The translations under genes and the position numbers were made by a program. Shown in pieces: positions 26,422 to 34,146 of a stretch of DNA of 64,000 nucleotides. The notes under the pieces were generated by a model. That model did not search any database and was not told the origin of the DNA. It was given only the letters and a program-made list of their open reading frames with translations. The DNA is from Cupriavidus consociatus. GTDB lineage: Bacteria > Pseudomonadota > Gammaproteobacteria > Burkholderiales > Burkholderiaceae. Position 1 is the stretch's first letter. Each line of letters starts with the position of its first letter. The DNA is taken from NCBI RefSeq assembly GCF_017814975.1, contig NZ_JAGIQA010000013.1, positions 1 through 64,000 of the forward strand. The letters are read 5' to 3'.

Positions 26422-27417
26422 ATGTTCGCCCGTCCATTGCGCCGCAGATCTACACAGCGTTATGCACAGCGCTTTCCACAGCGGATTCCACAGGTTTCTC
26501 CACAAGCCATTTGCGCCGCCGCGGCACTGGCGCTGCTGAGCGCCTGCACCACGGTCAGCGAACCCGCGCGTCCGCAGGCACGCCCGCTGCCCGACAACGA
26601 GCGGCCCGTCACCACGCCCGGCGCCACGCCGCGCGAGCGCATCGTCGAGATCGCCACGCAGGAATGGTCGCGCTGGGGCGGGCAGGTGGTTCGCCTCGGC
26701 CGCGACGACAGCGCCTGCGTCACCTACAGCCCGGTGCCGGCGCCAGAATTACCCCCGGCCCTGCCTGAACCGCCGGAGGTGCAACCCGACGACAAGGCCG
26801 ATACCGGAGCGCCCGCCAGCGGCACCAGCGCCGACACCGACAGCAATAACGTCAAGTGGCCTCGCGCCGATTGCATGACCTTCCCGGACGGCACCGGCAT
26901 GGAGGCCACGCCGCTGGGCTGCACGCTGGCCCGGCGCTACTGGGGCATCGTCGGCGAAACCCCCAGCTGCCGGCAGGTCACACAAGGCGCGTGGGCGTGG
27001 TCGGCGGTGTTTATCTCCTGGGTGTTGCGCAAGGCCGGGCTGGACGAGCAGCAGTTCCTGACCGGCCAGTCACATTCGATGTACGTGGTCGATGCACGCG
27101 ACGGCATCCTTGCCCATCCCGCCTTCCGCATCGAACCGGTACCGGCCATGCCCCGCCCGGGCGACATCGTCTGTTCTGGGCGTGGACGCGACCGCTACCT
27201 CGAGGATGTGGCCGAGATCGGCTTCGGCACCACGCCGATGCATTGCGACATCGTGGTGGCCGTCGATCCGGCAGCGCGGGTGGTGCGTGCCATCGGCGGC
27301 AATGTCCAGCAATCGGTATCGATGGAGGAAATCGAACTGGGCGTTTCGGGGCGGATCGACGGCGTGACCAACTCGCATATGCCGTGGGTGCTGGTAATGC
27401 GGAGCAACCTGCAATAG
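26422..27417 (+). CDS. DUF2272-family lipoprotein
   Basis: A 331-residue predicted lipoprotein: a basic n-region, hydrophobic core and lipobox LLSAC (Cys42). A Pro/Asp-rich linker (about 105-145) precedes a DUF2272 domain with AWSAVFISWVLRKAGLDEQ, TGQSHSMYV and PGDIVCSGRGR. The Cys-His-type arrangement hints at a CHAP/NlpC-like peptidase fold, but function is not established. The n-region is abnormally long because it is built of five 4-residue units (RSTQ RYAQ RFPQ RIPQ VSPQ) encoded by a 12-bp tandem array that resembles DnaA boxes. ATG 26422 is the best start; another in-frame ATG at 26371 would lengthen it by 17 residues. It converges with dinB. Confidence 0.82.
   Translation: MFARPLRRRSTQRYAQRFPQRIPQVSPQAICAAAALALLSACTTVSEPARPQARPLPDNERPVTTPGATPRERIVEIATQEWSRWGGQVVRLGRDDSACVTYSPVPAPELPPALPEPPEVQPDDKADTGAPASGTSADTDSNNVKWPRADCMTFPDGTGMEATPLGCTLARRYWGIVGETPSCRQVTQGAWAWSAVFISWVLRKAGLDEQQFLTGQSHSMYVVDARDGILAHPAFRIEPVPAMPRPGDIVCSGRGRDRYLEDVAEIGFGTTPMHCDIVVAVDPAARVVRAIGGNVQQSVSMEEIELGVSGRIDGVTNSHMPWVLVMRSNLQ
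26448..26504 (+). repeat. 12-bp-periodic array of five DnaA-box-like 9-mers, inside a coding region
   Basis: The 9-mers are ATCTACACA (26448), TTATGCACA (26460), CTTTCCACA (26472), GATTCCACA (26484) and TTCTCCACA (26496), all in the same orientation and exactly 12 bp apart. They match the relaxed consensus TTWTNCACA at 7 to 9 of 9 positions. Because 12 is a multiple of 3, the array is read in frame as repeated tetrapeptides of the DUF2272 lipoprotein leader. Confidence 0.8.
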
Positions 27418-27470
27418 GCACCGATTCAATCAGCTTGAATAATCATTCGATGGAAAAATTTCGCCTCCCG

Positions 27471-27488
27471 ATTATTCACGTGAATAAT
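27471..27488. other. Perfect 18-bp palindrome at the dinB stop codon
   Basis: ATTATTCACGTGAATAAT overlaps the TAA of dinB in the convergent gap with the DUF2272 gene. The centre TTCACGTGAA matches the core of the ParB site parS, but the flanking bases differ at four of 16 consensus positions. No T-run follows, so it is not an obvious terminator. Confidence 0.75.
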
Positions 27489-28575
27489 CCTGGCGCTGGT
27501 CGAACAGTTCGAGCTGCGACTGATCCCGGTCGCTGGTCGCCACCCCTACCCCCAGCAACCGCACCGGCAGCCCGCGCCGGGCGTGGCCTTCTGCCAGCAG
27601 GCGCGCATAGACCGTGCGGTCGGGCGCATGGCCGCGACATTCCACCGTGGTCTGGCGGAAGTCCGAGAAGCGCAGCTTGACCGTCAGCTTGTCAATGGTG
27701 CCGTGCGCCTGCGCGCGGGCAATGCGCGCCTCGAGCATGGCGATCAGCGATTCCAGTTCGGCCAGGCATGCCTGCAGGTCGGGCAGGTCGTCGGCATAGG
27801 TCTCTTCCACGCTGATCGACTTGCGTTCCCGCTCGGGCGTCACCTCGCGCTCGTCCACGCCGCGGCACAGCTTGTAGAGCCGCGTCCCGAACGCGCCGAA
27901 TTCGCGGTGCAGCCGGTCCGGCGACCACGGTCGCAGGTCGGCGCAGGTTTCCGCGCCCAGCCGCCGCAGCTTGGCCGCGGTGACCTTGCCGACCCCGTGG
28001 ATGCGATCGACCGGCAGCGCGGCGACAAAGGCATCGACCGCCGCCGGGCGGACCACGAACAGCCCGTCGGGCTTGTTCCAGTCGCTGGCGATCTTGGCGA
28101 CAAATTTGCTGGGCCCCACGCCGGCCGAAACGGTCACGCCGACCTGGTCGCGCACGCGCTCGCGGATTTCTTCGGCAATGCGGGTGGCGCTGCCGGCATG
28201 GCGCGTGCAGAGGCTGACGTCGAGATAGGCTTCGTCCAGCGACAGCGGTTCGACCAGCTCGGTGTATTCGCGATAGATCGCAAAGATCTGGCGCGACACC
28301 TCGCGATATTTGTCCATGGCCGGTCGCAGGATCAGCAGATCCGGGCAGCGCTTGATTGCCTGCGCCGACGCCATGGCCGAGCGCACGCCGAACGCCCGCG
28401 CTTCGTAGTTGCAGGTGGCGATCACCCCGCGCCGGTCGGGCGAGCCGCCCACGGCCATCGGCCGGCCGCGCAGCGACGGGTCGTCGCGCATCTCGACCGA
28501 GGCGTAGAAGCAATCGCAGTCGCAATGGATGATCTTGCGCTGGACCGGGGGCGTGGCATCAGGCGGCGCGGACAT
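27472..28575 (-). CDS. dinB: DNA polymerase IV (Y-family)
   Basis: A 367-residue Y-family polymerase. Catalytic motifs are HCDCDCFYASVEM (first Asp), the steric-gate region, and LVEPLSLDEAYLDVS (SxDE with two acidic residues). The helix-hairpin-helix region VDRIHGVGKVTAAKLRRLGAET and the little finger (about 245-350) are present. It performs error-prone lesion bypass. No C-terminal beta-clamp motif of the usual QxxLxLF form is certain, although QSQLELFDQ near the end fits (QLELF). It lies 47 bp after rarD on the same strand. No LexA box was recognised upstream. Confidence 0.95.
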   Translation of the reverse strand: MSAPPDATPPVQRKIIHCDCDCFYASVEMRDDPSLRGRPMAVGGSPDRRGVIATCNYEARAFGVRSAMASAQAIKRCPDLLILRPAMDKYREVSRQIFAIYREYTELVEPLSLDEAYLDVSLCTRHAGSATRIAEEIRERVRDQVGVTVSAGVGPSKFVAKIASDWNKPDGLFVVRPAAVDAFVAALPVDRIHGVGKVTAAKLRRLGAETCADLRPWSPDRLHREFGAFGTRLYKLCRGVDEREVTPERERKSISVEETYADDLPDLQACLAELESLIAMLEARIARAQAHGTIDKLTVKLRFSDFRQTTVECRGHAPDRTVYARLLAEGHARRGLPVRLLGVGVATSDRDQSQLELFDQRQDYSRE

Positions 28576-28622
28576 GGCCGGACAGCAAATTTATCTACGT
28601 GAGGAATGGGCGATTCATTATT

Positions 28623-29525
28623 TTAAATAGATTCATTTGTCGCCTGGATGGGATCGGCCTTTTGCCGACTATTCACCCACAACCCTTCCACCGCATACAG
28701 CGCCAGCGAAATCCAGATGAGCGCGTAGCCAACCTGCTTCTGCGCGGGAAACGGTTCATGCCACAGCCACACGCCCAGCAGCAGCTGCAACGTCGGCCCG
28801 GTGTATTGCAGCAGGCCCAGCAGCGACAGCGGGATGCGCCGCGCGCCGGCGGCGAAGAACAGCAGCGGCACCGCCGTCACCGGCCCGGCCATCAGCAGCA
28901 GCAATTGCGTACCAGGTGCTGCGTGGGTGAAGCCGTCCTGCCCCGCGGTGAACAGGTAGGCCAGCATCGCCGCGGCAAAGGGAAACAGCAGCAGCGTCTC
29001 CAGCGACAGTCCTTCGAGCGCGCCCAGCGCTCCCGTCTTGCGCAACAGCCCATAGCCGCCGAAGCTGGCCGCCAGCCCCAGTGCGATCCAGGGCAACTGG
29101 CCAGCCGCCATCGTCAGCCACGCCACGCCGGCCGTGGCCACCGCAATCGACAGCCATTGCACCGGGCGCAGCCGCTCGTGCAGGAAGACCACCCCCAGCA
29201 GCACGCTGAACAGCGGATTGATGAAGTAGCCCAGGCTGGCATCGACCACGCGGTTCGCCGACACCGCCCAGATATAGAGGAACCAGTTGGCGCACAGCAG
29301 CGCCGCGCTGGCGCCGAACGACAGCAGCAGGCGCCGGTCCCTCAACTGCCCGAGCCAGGCCCACTGGCGCCGCCAGGCCAGGATCAGCCCCAGGAACACC
29401 AGCGACCAAACCATCCGGTGCAGCAGGATCTCGGTTGGCGCAATGCCGGGCAGTGACTTGATATAGAGCGGGAGCAGCCCCCAGATGACATAAGCCAGGA
29501 GCGCGTAAAGGATGCCGATTTGCAT
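28623..29525 (-). CDS. rarD: EamA-family permease RarD
   Basis: A 300-residue membrane protein with about ten transmembrane segments. It begins MQIGILYALLAYVIWGLLPL and contains LPGIAPTEILLHRMVWSLVF and the RarD-type LQYTGPTLQLLLGVWLWHEPF. RarD proteins belong to the drug/metabolite transporter superfamily; chloramphenicol-sensitivity has been linked to some, and the natural substrate is unknown. It is transcribed on the minus strand ahead of dinB and follows a strong terminator of the upstream TRAP gene. Confidence 0.92.
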   Translation of the reverse strand: MQIGILYALLAYVIWGLLPLYIKSLPGIAPTEILLHRMVWSLVFLGLILAWRRQWAWLGQLRDRRLLLSFGASAALLCANWFLYIWAVSANRVVDASLGYFINPLFSVLLGVVFLHERLRPVQWLSIAVATAGVAWLTMAAGQLPWIALGLAASFGGYGLLRKTGALGALEGLSLETLLLFPFAAAMLAYLFTAGQDGFTHAAPGTQLLLLMAGPVTAVPLLFFAAGARRIPLSLLGLLQYTGPTLQLLLGVWLWHEPFPAQKQVGYALIWISLALYAVEGLWVNSRQKADPIQATNESI

Positions 29526-29584
29526 AGGGAATTCCGGTCGATGCCGGCGATTCTACCGGCGCCGGGGAAAGCTCGCCGGGCAAC

Positions 29585-29619
29585 AAAAAACCCCATGCCC
29601 GCGGACAGGCATGGGGTTT
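29585..29619 (-). terminator. Rho-independent terminator of the TRAP binding-protein gene
   Basis: Stem AAACCCCATGCC (29588-29599) and GGCATGGGGTTT (29608-29619) with an 8-nt loop. On the minus strand the stem is followed by a run of T (AAAAAA at 29585-29590 on the plus strand). It lies 26 bp past the stop of the gene at 29645. Confidence 0.9.
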
Positions 29620-29644
29620 GTGCCCGGCACCGGCCGGAATGTGC

Positions 29645-30781
29645 TTAGAGCTTGCGCGCGAAGCTGAACTGCGAGTAAGCCTGCTCGGCCACGTTGAACC
29701 ACGCCGCCTCGTTGTTGCGGAACACGCGCCAGTCGTCGTAGATCTTCTTGAACGACGGGTTCTTGGCGGTCTCGTCGGCATAGGCTTCCTGGGTCGCCTT
29801 GAAGCACGCTTCCATGATCTCCTTGGAGAACGGACGCAGCTTGACGCCGTTTTCCAGCAGGCGCGCCAGCGCCTGCGGGTTGACCGTGTCGTACTTGGCC
29901 ATCATGCTGGTATGCGCCTCGATGGTCGCCGTTTCCAGCGCGCGCTTGTACAGCGCCGGCAGCTTCTCGAACTCGCTTGCCGAGGCGTAGAACGACAGCT
30001 GCGCGCTGCCTTCCCACCAGCCCGGGTAGTAGTAGTACGGCGCCACCTTGTAGAACCCCAGCTTCTCGTCATCGTACGGGCCGACCCATTCGGCCGCGTC
30101 GATGGTGCCCTTTTCCAGCGCGGGGTAGATGTCGCCGCCGGCGATCTGCTGAGGCACCACGCCCAGCCGCGACAGCACCACGCCGGCGAAACCGGCGATA
30201 CGGTACTTCAGGCCCTGCAGGTCGGCCACGGTCTTGATTTCCTTGCGGAACCAGCCGCCCATCTGCGCGTTGGTATTGCCGCCCAGGAAGTTGACAACGT
30301 TGTATTCCTTGAAGAACTCGCGCATCAGCTTCATGCCGTTGCCCTGCAGCATCCAGGCGTTCTGCTGGCGCGCGGTCAGGCCGAACGGCACGGTGGTGTC
30401 GAAGCACAGCGTCGGGTTCTTGCCGAAGTAGTAATAGCCGGCGGTGTGGCCGATCTGCACGGTGTTGTTCTGCACCGAATCCAGCACCTGCAGGCCCGGC
30501 ACGATCTCGCCTGCCGCGAAGACCTTGATGTTGAACTTGCCGTCGGTCAGTTCCTTCACGCGCGTCGACAGCAGCTCCGAGGCGCCGAAAATGGTGTCGA
30601 GCGACTTGGGGAAGCTCGATGCCAGGCGCCATTCCACGGCCGGGTTGCTGCCGACCACGGCCGGTGCCGCCGGACCGCTGGCGGCGGCAGGCGCTGCCTT
30701 CTCTTCCCCCTTGCCGCACGCGGCCAGTGCCCCGGTGGCGGCCACGGCCGACGCCTTCAACAGAAAGGAACGACGTTCCAT
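29645..30781 (-). CDS. TRAP transporter solute-binding protein (DctP/TakP-like), orphan
   Basis: A 378-residue DctP-family binding protein. The leader MERRSFLLKASAVAATGALAAC has both a twin-arginine-like RRSFLLK and a lipobox (LAAC), so it is probably a Tat-exported lipoprotein. Typical sequence includes WRLASSFPKSLDTIFGA, YYYFGKNPTLCFDTTVPFGL, GGWFRKEI and IDAAEWVGPYDDEKLG, the last being the signature seen in alpha-keto-acid or mannitol/chloroaromatic type TRAP proteins. No DctQ or DctM membrane genes lie beside it, so the permease must be encoded elsewhere. A Shine-Dalgarno AGGAGAAG precedes ATG 30781. Confidence 0.9.
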   Translation of the reverse strand: MERRSFLLKASAVAATGALAACGKGEEKAAPAAASGPAAPAVVGSNPAVEWRLASSFPKSLDTIFGASELLSTRVKELTDGKFNIKVFAAGEIVPGLQVLDSVQNNTVQIGHTAGYYYFGKNPTLCFDTTVPFGLTARQQNAWMLQGNGMKLMREFFKEYNVVNFLGGNTNAQMGGWFRKEIKTVADLQGLKYRIAGFAGVVLSRLGVVPQQIAGGDIYPALEKGTIDAAEWVGPYDDEKLGFYKVAPYYYYPGWWEGSAQLSFYASASEFEKLPALYKRALETATIEAHTSMMAKYDTVNPQALARLLENGVKLRPFSKEIMEACFKATQEAYADETAKNPSFKKIYDDWRVFRNNEAAWFNVAEQAYSQFSFARKL

Positions 30782-31314
30782 CTCTACTTCTCCTCTTATA
30801 GATTTTGGTTCGGATGCAAGCGCGGCTCGCTTGGTGCCAGCGCCAGACCGTGACGCACATGCCGCCGGCGATCGTGTCGATAGGCGGCCTGCGCACGCTG
30901 TGCCTGTTGCGAACGGGCACGGCGGCGTGCCCTGCACGGCCGGGACTTGCGTCGCGCGGCGAGGGCTGTCTTACCCGAAAGACAAGCCAGCCGATTATAG
31001 CGGTGGCCCTTTCGGCACGGAGCATCGCGCCAATGCGGGTTTTCGCTAGTCGATTGCGACAGGCAGCGTGTGATTTTCGCATTGTGAGACGGGCAACACT
31101 GTGATGGATTTTGTAACCCGGCTTGCGGTCAAATGGACCGGCTGATAAAAAACAGTCCCCGCCTTCGGCGGGTTTTGTTTGCTCCAGCCGAGTGATCAGC
31201 CCGCTGGAATCGTCGTTTGCCTTGTTGTCTGCCGTGCCGTCCGCCTTGCTGACCTCCTCCTGCCGGCTTGCCGCCGAACCGCCCTGCCTGCGCGCTGTCG
31301 CCGGGCATGGTGGC
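30782..31314. other. 533-bp divergent non-coding region
   Basis: Lies between the divergent TRAP binding-protein gene and the LamB-like porin gene. It contains a perfect terminator-like hairpin at 31158-31180 although no gene ends there. No repeats or operators were recognised otherwise. Confidence 0.7.
31158..31180 (+). terminator. Terminator-like hairpin upstream of the porin-like gene
   Basis: Stem CCCGCC (31158-31163) and GGCGGG (31167-31172), loop TTC, followed by TTTTGTTT; an A-run lies on the left side. No annotated gene transcribes into it, so it may end a small RNA or act as an attenuator in the leader of the gene at 31315. Confidence 0.7.
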
Positions 31315-33042
31315 GTGCCCCTGCGCCGCATCGGCTTTGCCGTGCTGGCGGCCTGGGGCCTGGCGGCGTGCGCGCAAACGGTCGCCCCATTGGCTGCCGC
31401 CCCGGACGACGGCACGCAGCCCCCGCGCATTGCGCAGCGGCCGGCGGTGCCGCCAGTGGTGCTGGCCGCGCCTGCGGCGCAAGTCGCGCAAGTCGCCGCG
31501 GAGGCCGCGCCGGCAGCCACCGCTGCCCAGGACGATCCGCTGGCGGCGCTGATCGCTGGCGATGCGCCCCCGGCTTCCAGCGTGATCATCCCCGCTGCAG
31601 GGCCCGCAGCGTCGGCTGGGATTTCACCGGCAGCCGCGCAGTCCGAAGGCGGCGCCCCGGCGACCGTCGCCACCACCGGCGCTGCGGATCCCGCTTTCGC
31701 AGGACCGCCGGAGCCCACGGCGCCGGCACCGCCGCCGCTCGTGCTGTTCCCGCCACGCCTGGGCGAATTCCAGGCGGATCCGCCGGCCGCGCCGCCCCCG
31801 GCAAGAGCCGAGGCCTCTGCGGAGGCCGCTGGCGATGCCACCACGGCGCCAGCGCCTGCCGAGTCGCCTTCCGAAGCGCCGCCTGTGCTGCGCTCGCAAC
31901 TTCCCGCCGACGATCCCGCTGGCGACTCGGTGTGGCGCCTGGGCTACAGCGGCCGCGCCGCCGTCGAAGACCGCCCCGCGACCATGCGCGCCTGTCCCGG
32001 CGGCGCGCTGTCCACGGGCATCGGCAGCGGTCTGGCCTGCCGCAGCGCCGGCGAAGTGAAATTCCGCGAGTCGGTGCTCGACCTCGATGGCGGTGCGCAG
32101 GTGATGCTGATCGCCCAGGCGCGCGGAACCGACGCCACCACCGTCAACGGCCGCCCCGCCGCAGTCGATCCCTACGCGCTGGTGCCGCAGTTCTATACCG
32201 CCGTCAGCGGCCTGGCGGTGCTGGACGGCGCCACCATGTGGGCCGGCCGGCGCGACAATGCGCCGTTCCTGATGTCGTCCGGCCTGCTGCCGCCCAATTC
32301 CACGGCGATGCGCTTCGGCGTCGACAACGCCAAGGTGATCGGCGACATCGGCCTGAACTACCAGTACACCGCGCGCGCGGACCAGAACGGCCAGAACCTG
32401 CCGAGCTACCACTCGCTGCGCACCGCGCCCATCCCGACCAATGACAAGGGCTCGGTGCAGCTGGGCTTCACCCGCGTCGAAGCCCAGCCCATGCTGCAAG
32501 ACACCGGCGGCGCATGGTGGGCTTCGGCGCTGCACGAGCAGAAAGGCGTGCTGTACGGCACCAATCGCCTGGGCATGCAGTTCGGCTCAGGGTCGCGCAA
32601 TGCCATGACCGGCTACACCGGCATGGGGCCGTCGCTGTCGCGCATGCGCGTGGCGGAATCGATCGAATGGAAGGGCCGCTCGGGACTGGGCGGCGCGGTG
32701 GAACAGAGCCTGCAGTTCGACCGGTCGCCGGTCGGCACGCTGCAGTGGACCACCACGCGCGTACGCCCCGCCTATGTGGCAAGCGACCAGTTCCGCCTGA
32801 ATTTCGAGGTATCGCACGACCAGATTTCGTCGGGCTTTGGCGTCAGCGGCCAGCGCACCGCGCTGACGGTGGCGCCCACGCTGACGCTGGGCAAGTCGGC
32901 CGGCAACGCCAACCTGCGCGCGTTCTATACCTACAGCCGCGCCAGCGACGTGGACGGCATCGGCTATACCGCGCCGGCCGACGCGTGGGCCTCGCAGGCC
33001 AGCGGTTCGATCTTCGGCGTGCAGCTCAATCGGCGCTGGTAG
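31315..33042 (+). CDS. LamB-like outer-membrane porin with lipoprotein-type signal
   Basis: A 575-residue protein if started at GTG 31315 (MPLRRIGFAVLAAWGLAAC, lipobox Cys19). Residues 20-215 are a low-complexity Pro/Ala linker. The remainder is beta-strand-rich and shows LamB-type landmarks in order: RLGYSGRAAVED, VLDGATMWAGRRDN (compare STIWAGKR of maltoporin), TRVRPAYVAS, NANLRAFYTYSRA and the C-terminal GVQLNRRW with a terminal aromatic. This suggests a distant carbohydrate-porin relative, with an unusual lipid anchor and long periplasmic linker. Function is inferred only from fold-like landmarks. A frame open as far as 31123 runs through a terminator hairpin, so the later start is preferred. 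Its end overlaps the aquaporin gene by 17 bp. Confidence 0.6.
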   Translation: MPLRRIGFAVLAAWGLAACAQTVAPLAAAPDDGTQPPRIAQRPAVPPVVLAAPAAQVAQVAAEAAPAATAAQDDPLAALIAGDAPPASSVIIPAAGPAASAGISPAAAQSEGGAPATVATTGAADPAFAGPPEPTAPAPPPLVLFPPRLGEFQADPPAAPPPARAEASAEAAGDATTAPAPAESPSEAPPVLRSQLPADDPAGDSVWRLGYSGRAAVEDRPATMRACPGGALSTGIGSGLACRSAGEVKFRESVLDLDGGAQVMLIAQARGTDATTVNGRPAAVDPYALVPQFYTAVSGLAVLDGATMWAGRRDNAPFLMSSGLLPPNSTAMRFGVDNAKVIGDIGLNYQYTARADQNGQNLPSYHSLRTAPIPTNDKGSVQLGFTRVEAQPMLQDTGGAWWASALHEQKGVLYGTNRLGMQFGSGSRNAMTGYTGMGPSLSRMRVAESIEWKGRSGLGGAVEQSLQFDRSPVGTLQWTTTRVRPAYVASDQFRLNFEVSHDQISSGFGVSGQRTALTVAPTLTLGKSAGNANLRAFYTYSRASDVDGIGYTAPADAWASQASGSIFGVQLNRRW

Positions 33043-33793
33043 CACCCGCCTGCCAGCTGCGCCGCGTGGAAGCGGCGGTGGTTGCGCTGTCGGCCCTTGC
33101 AGGATTTGACGCAGGTGCCGCGCCCCCCGCGGGTGCCGGCTTGCGGCACAGCCAGTGGAACACCAGTGTCGCCGCCAGTCCGCCGCCGAGCTGCGCCAGC
33201 ACGAAGCCCGGCACATCGACCGGCCGGATCCCGGTGAAGGTATCGGTCAGCGCGCAGGCAATGGTGAGCGCCGGATTCGCGAACGACGTCGACGACGTGA
33301 ACCAGTAGCCCGCCGTGATATAGCCCGCCACCACGAACGGCACCAGCTGCGGCCGGCTGCGCAGCGTGCCGATGCCGACGCCGACCAGCCCGAAGGTCGC
33401 CACGCATTCGCTCCACCACATCGACGCGCCGGTACGCGCCTGGCCAGACCACGCCAGCGCCGGTTCGCCGAACATCGCATGCGCGGCCATCACGCCGCAC
33501 ACGGCGCCGGCCAGCTGCACCGCCACGTAGCGCAGCGCATCGCGCGGCGGCAGCGTGCCCTGCACCAGCGCGGACAGGCTCACCACCGGGTTGAAATGCC
33601 CGCCCGACACCGGACCCAGCGAGACCAGCAGCGCCACCAGCCCGGCGCCGGTGGCCAGCGAATTGGCCAGCAGTGCCAGCGCGGTATCGCCGGCGGCAAG
33701 GCGCTCGGCACGGATGCCCGAACCGATCACGATCGCCACCAGCAGCGCCGTGCCCAGTCCCTCTGCCACCAGGCGGCGGGCGCGCGTACTCAT
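33026..33793 (-). CDS. MIP-family channel (aquaporin, AqpS-like)
   Basis: A 255-residue MIP-family protein with six transmembrane segments. The two half-helix motifs are GHFNPVVS (NPV in place of NPA) and SFANPALTIACALTDTFTGI (normal NPA). The second half resembles AqpS-type channels found in arsenic-resistance operons, but no ars genes are near, so water, glycerol or metalloid transport cannot be told. The C-terminus is a 30-residue Ser/Ala-rich tail. ATG 33793 fits the family N-terminus. It converges with, and overlaps, the porin-like gene. Confidence 0.88.
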   Translation of the reverse strand: MSTRARRLVAEGLGTALLVAIVIGSGIRAERLAAGDTALALLANSLATGAGLVALLVSLGPVSGGHFNPVVSLSALVQGTLPPRDALRYVAVQLAGAVCGVMAAHAMFGEPALAWSGQARTGASMWWSECVATFGLVGVGIGTLRSRPQLVPFVVAGYITAGYWFTSSTSFANPALTIACALTDTFTGIRPVDVPGFVLAQLGGGLAATLVFHWLCRKPAPAGGAAPASNPARADSATTAASTRRSWQAGATSAD

Positions 33794-34146
33794 CGCTGCG
33801 CTCCGATGCCAGCGCAGCGGCCGGCAGGCGAGCGCGAGGCAGCGGCCATGAGTGCGGGACGGACTGGGAAAATTTGCAGCGGCAAGATCGGCAACGTCGC
33901 CTGAGACGACGCCCTCATACGGTGGCATTCAGCGGGGATTTCCGTGCGCGGCGCCAGGTCCCGCGCGGACGCGACAGTGTTCCGCCGGCGCCCCGCAGCG
34001 TCAATGCGCGGCGGCTTTGTTGTGTGCTGACGCCGGGTATCGAATCGACACCGCGGACTGGCTCTCGTCTACACTAAGCCAGTCTGCACGGCCAGCACAT
34101 CGACATCGCGCGCCTGCTCGCCGCAAGCCAGGTCAGGCCACGACCC
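33794..34146. other. 353-bp intergenic region
   Basis: Lies upstream of both the aquaporin and the diguanylate cyclase genes, which diverge here. No gene, clear repeat or operator was found. Confidence 0.6.

Noticed and set aside
27471..27488. A true parS (ParB) site
   Set aside because: The outer bases GTT/AAC of parS are absent (12 of 16 positions match), so it is reported only as parS-like.
31123..31314. Upstream extension of the porin-like gene
   Set aside because: The extension contains a terminator hairpin and no signal-peptide-like start; the GTG at 31315 gives a lipoprotein leader.
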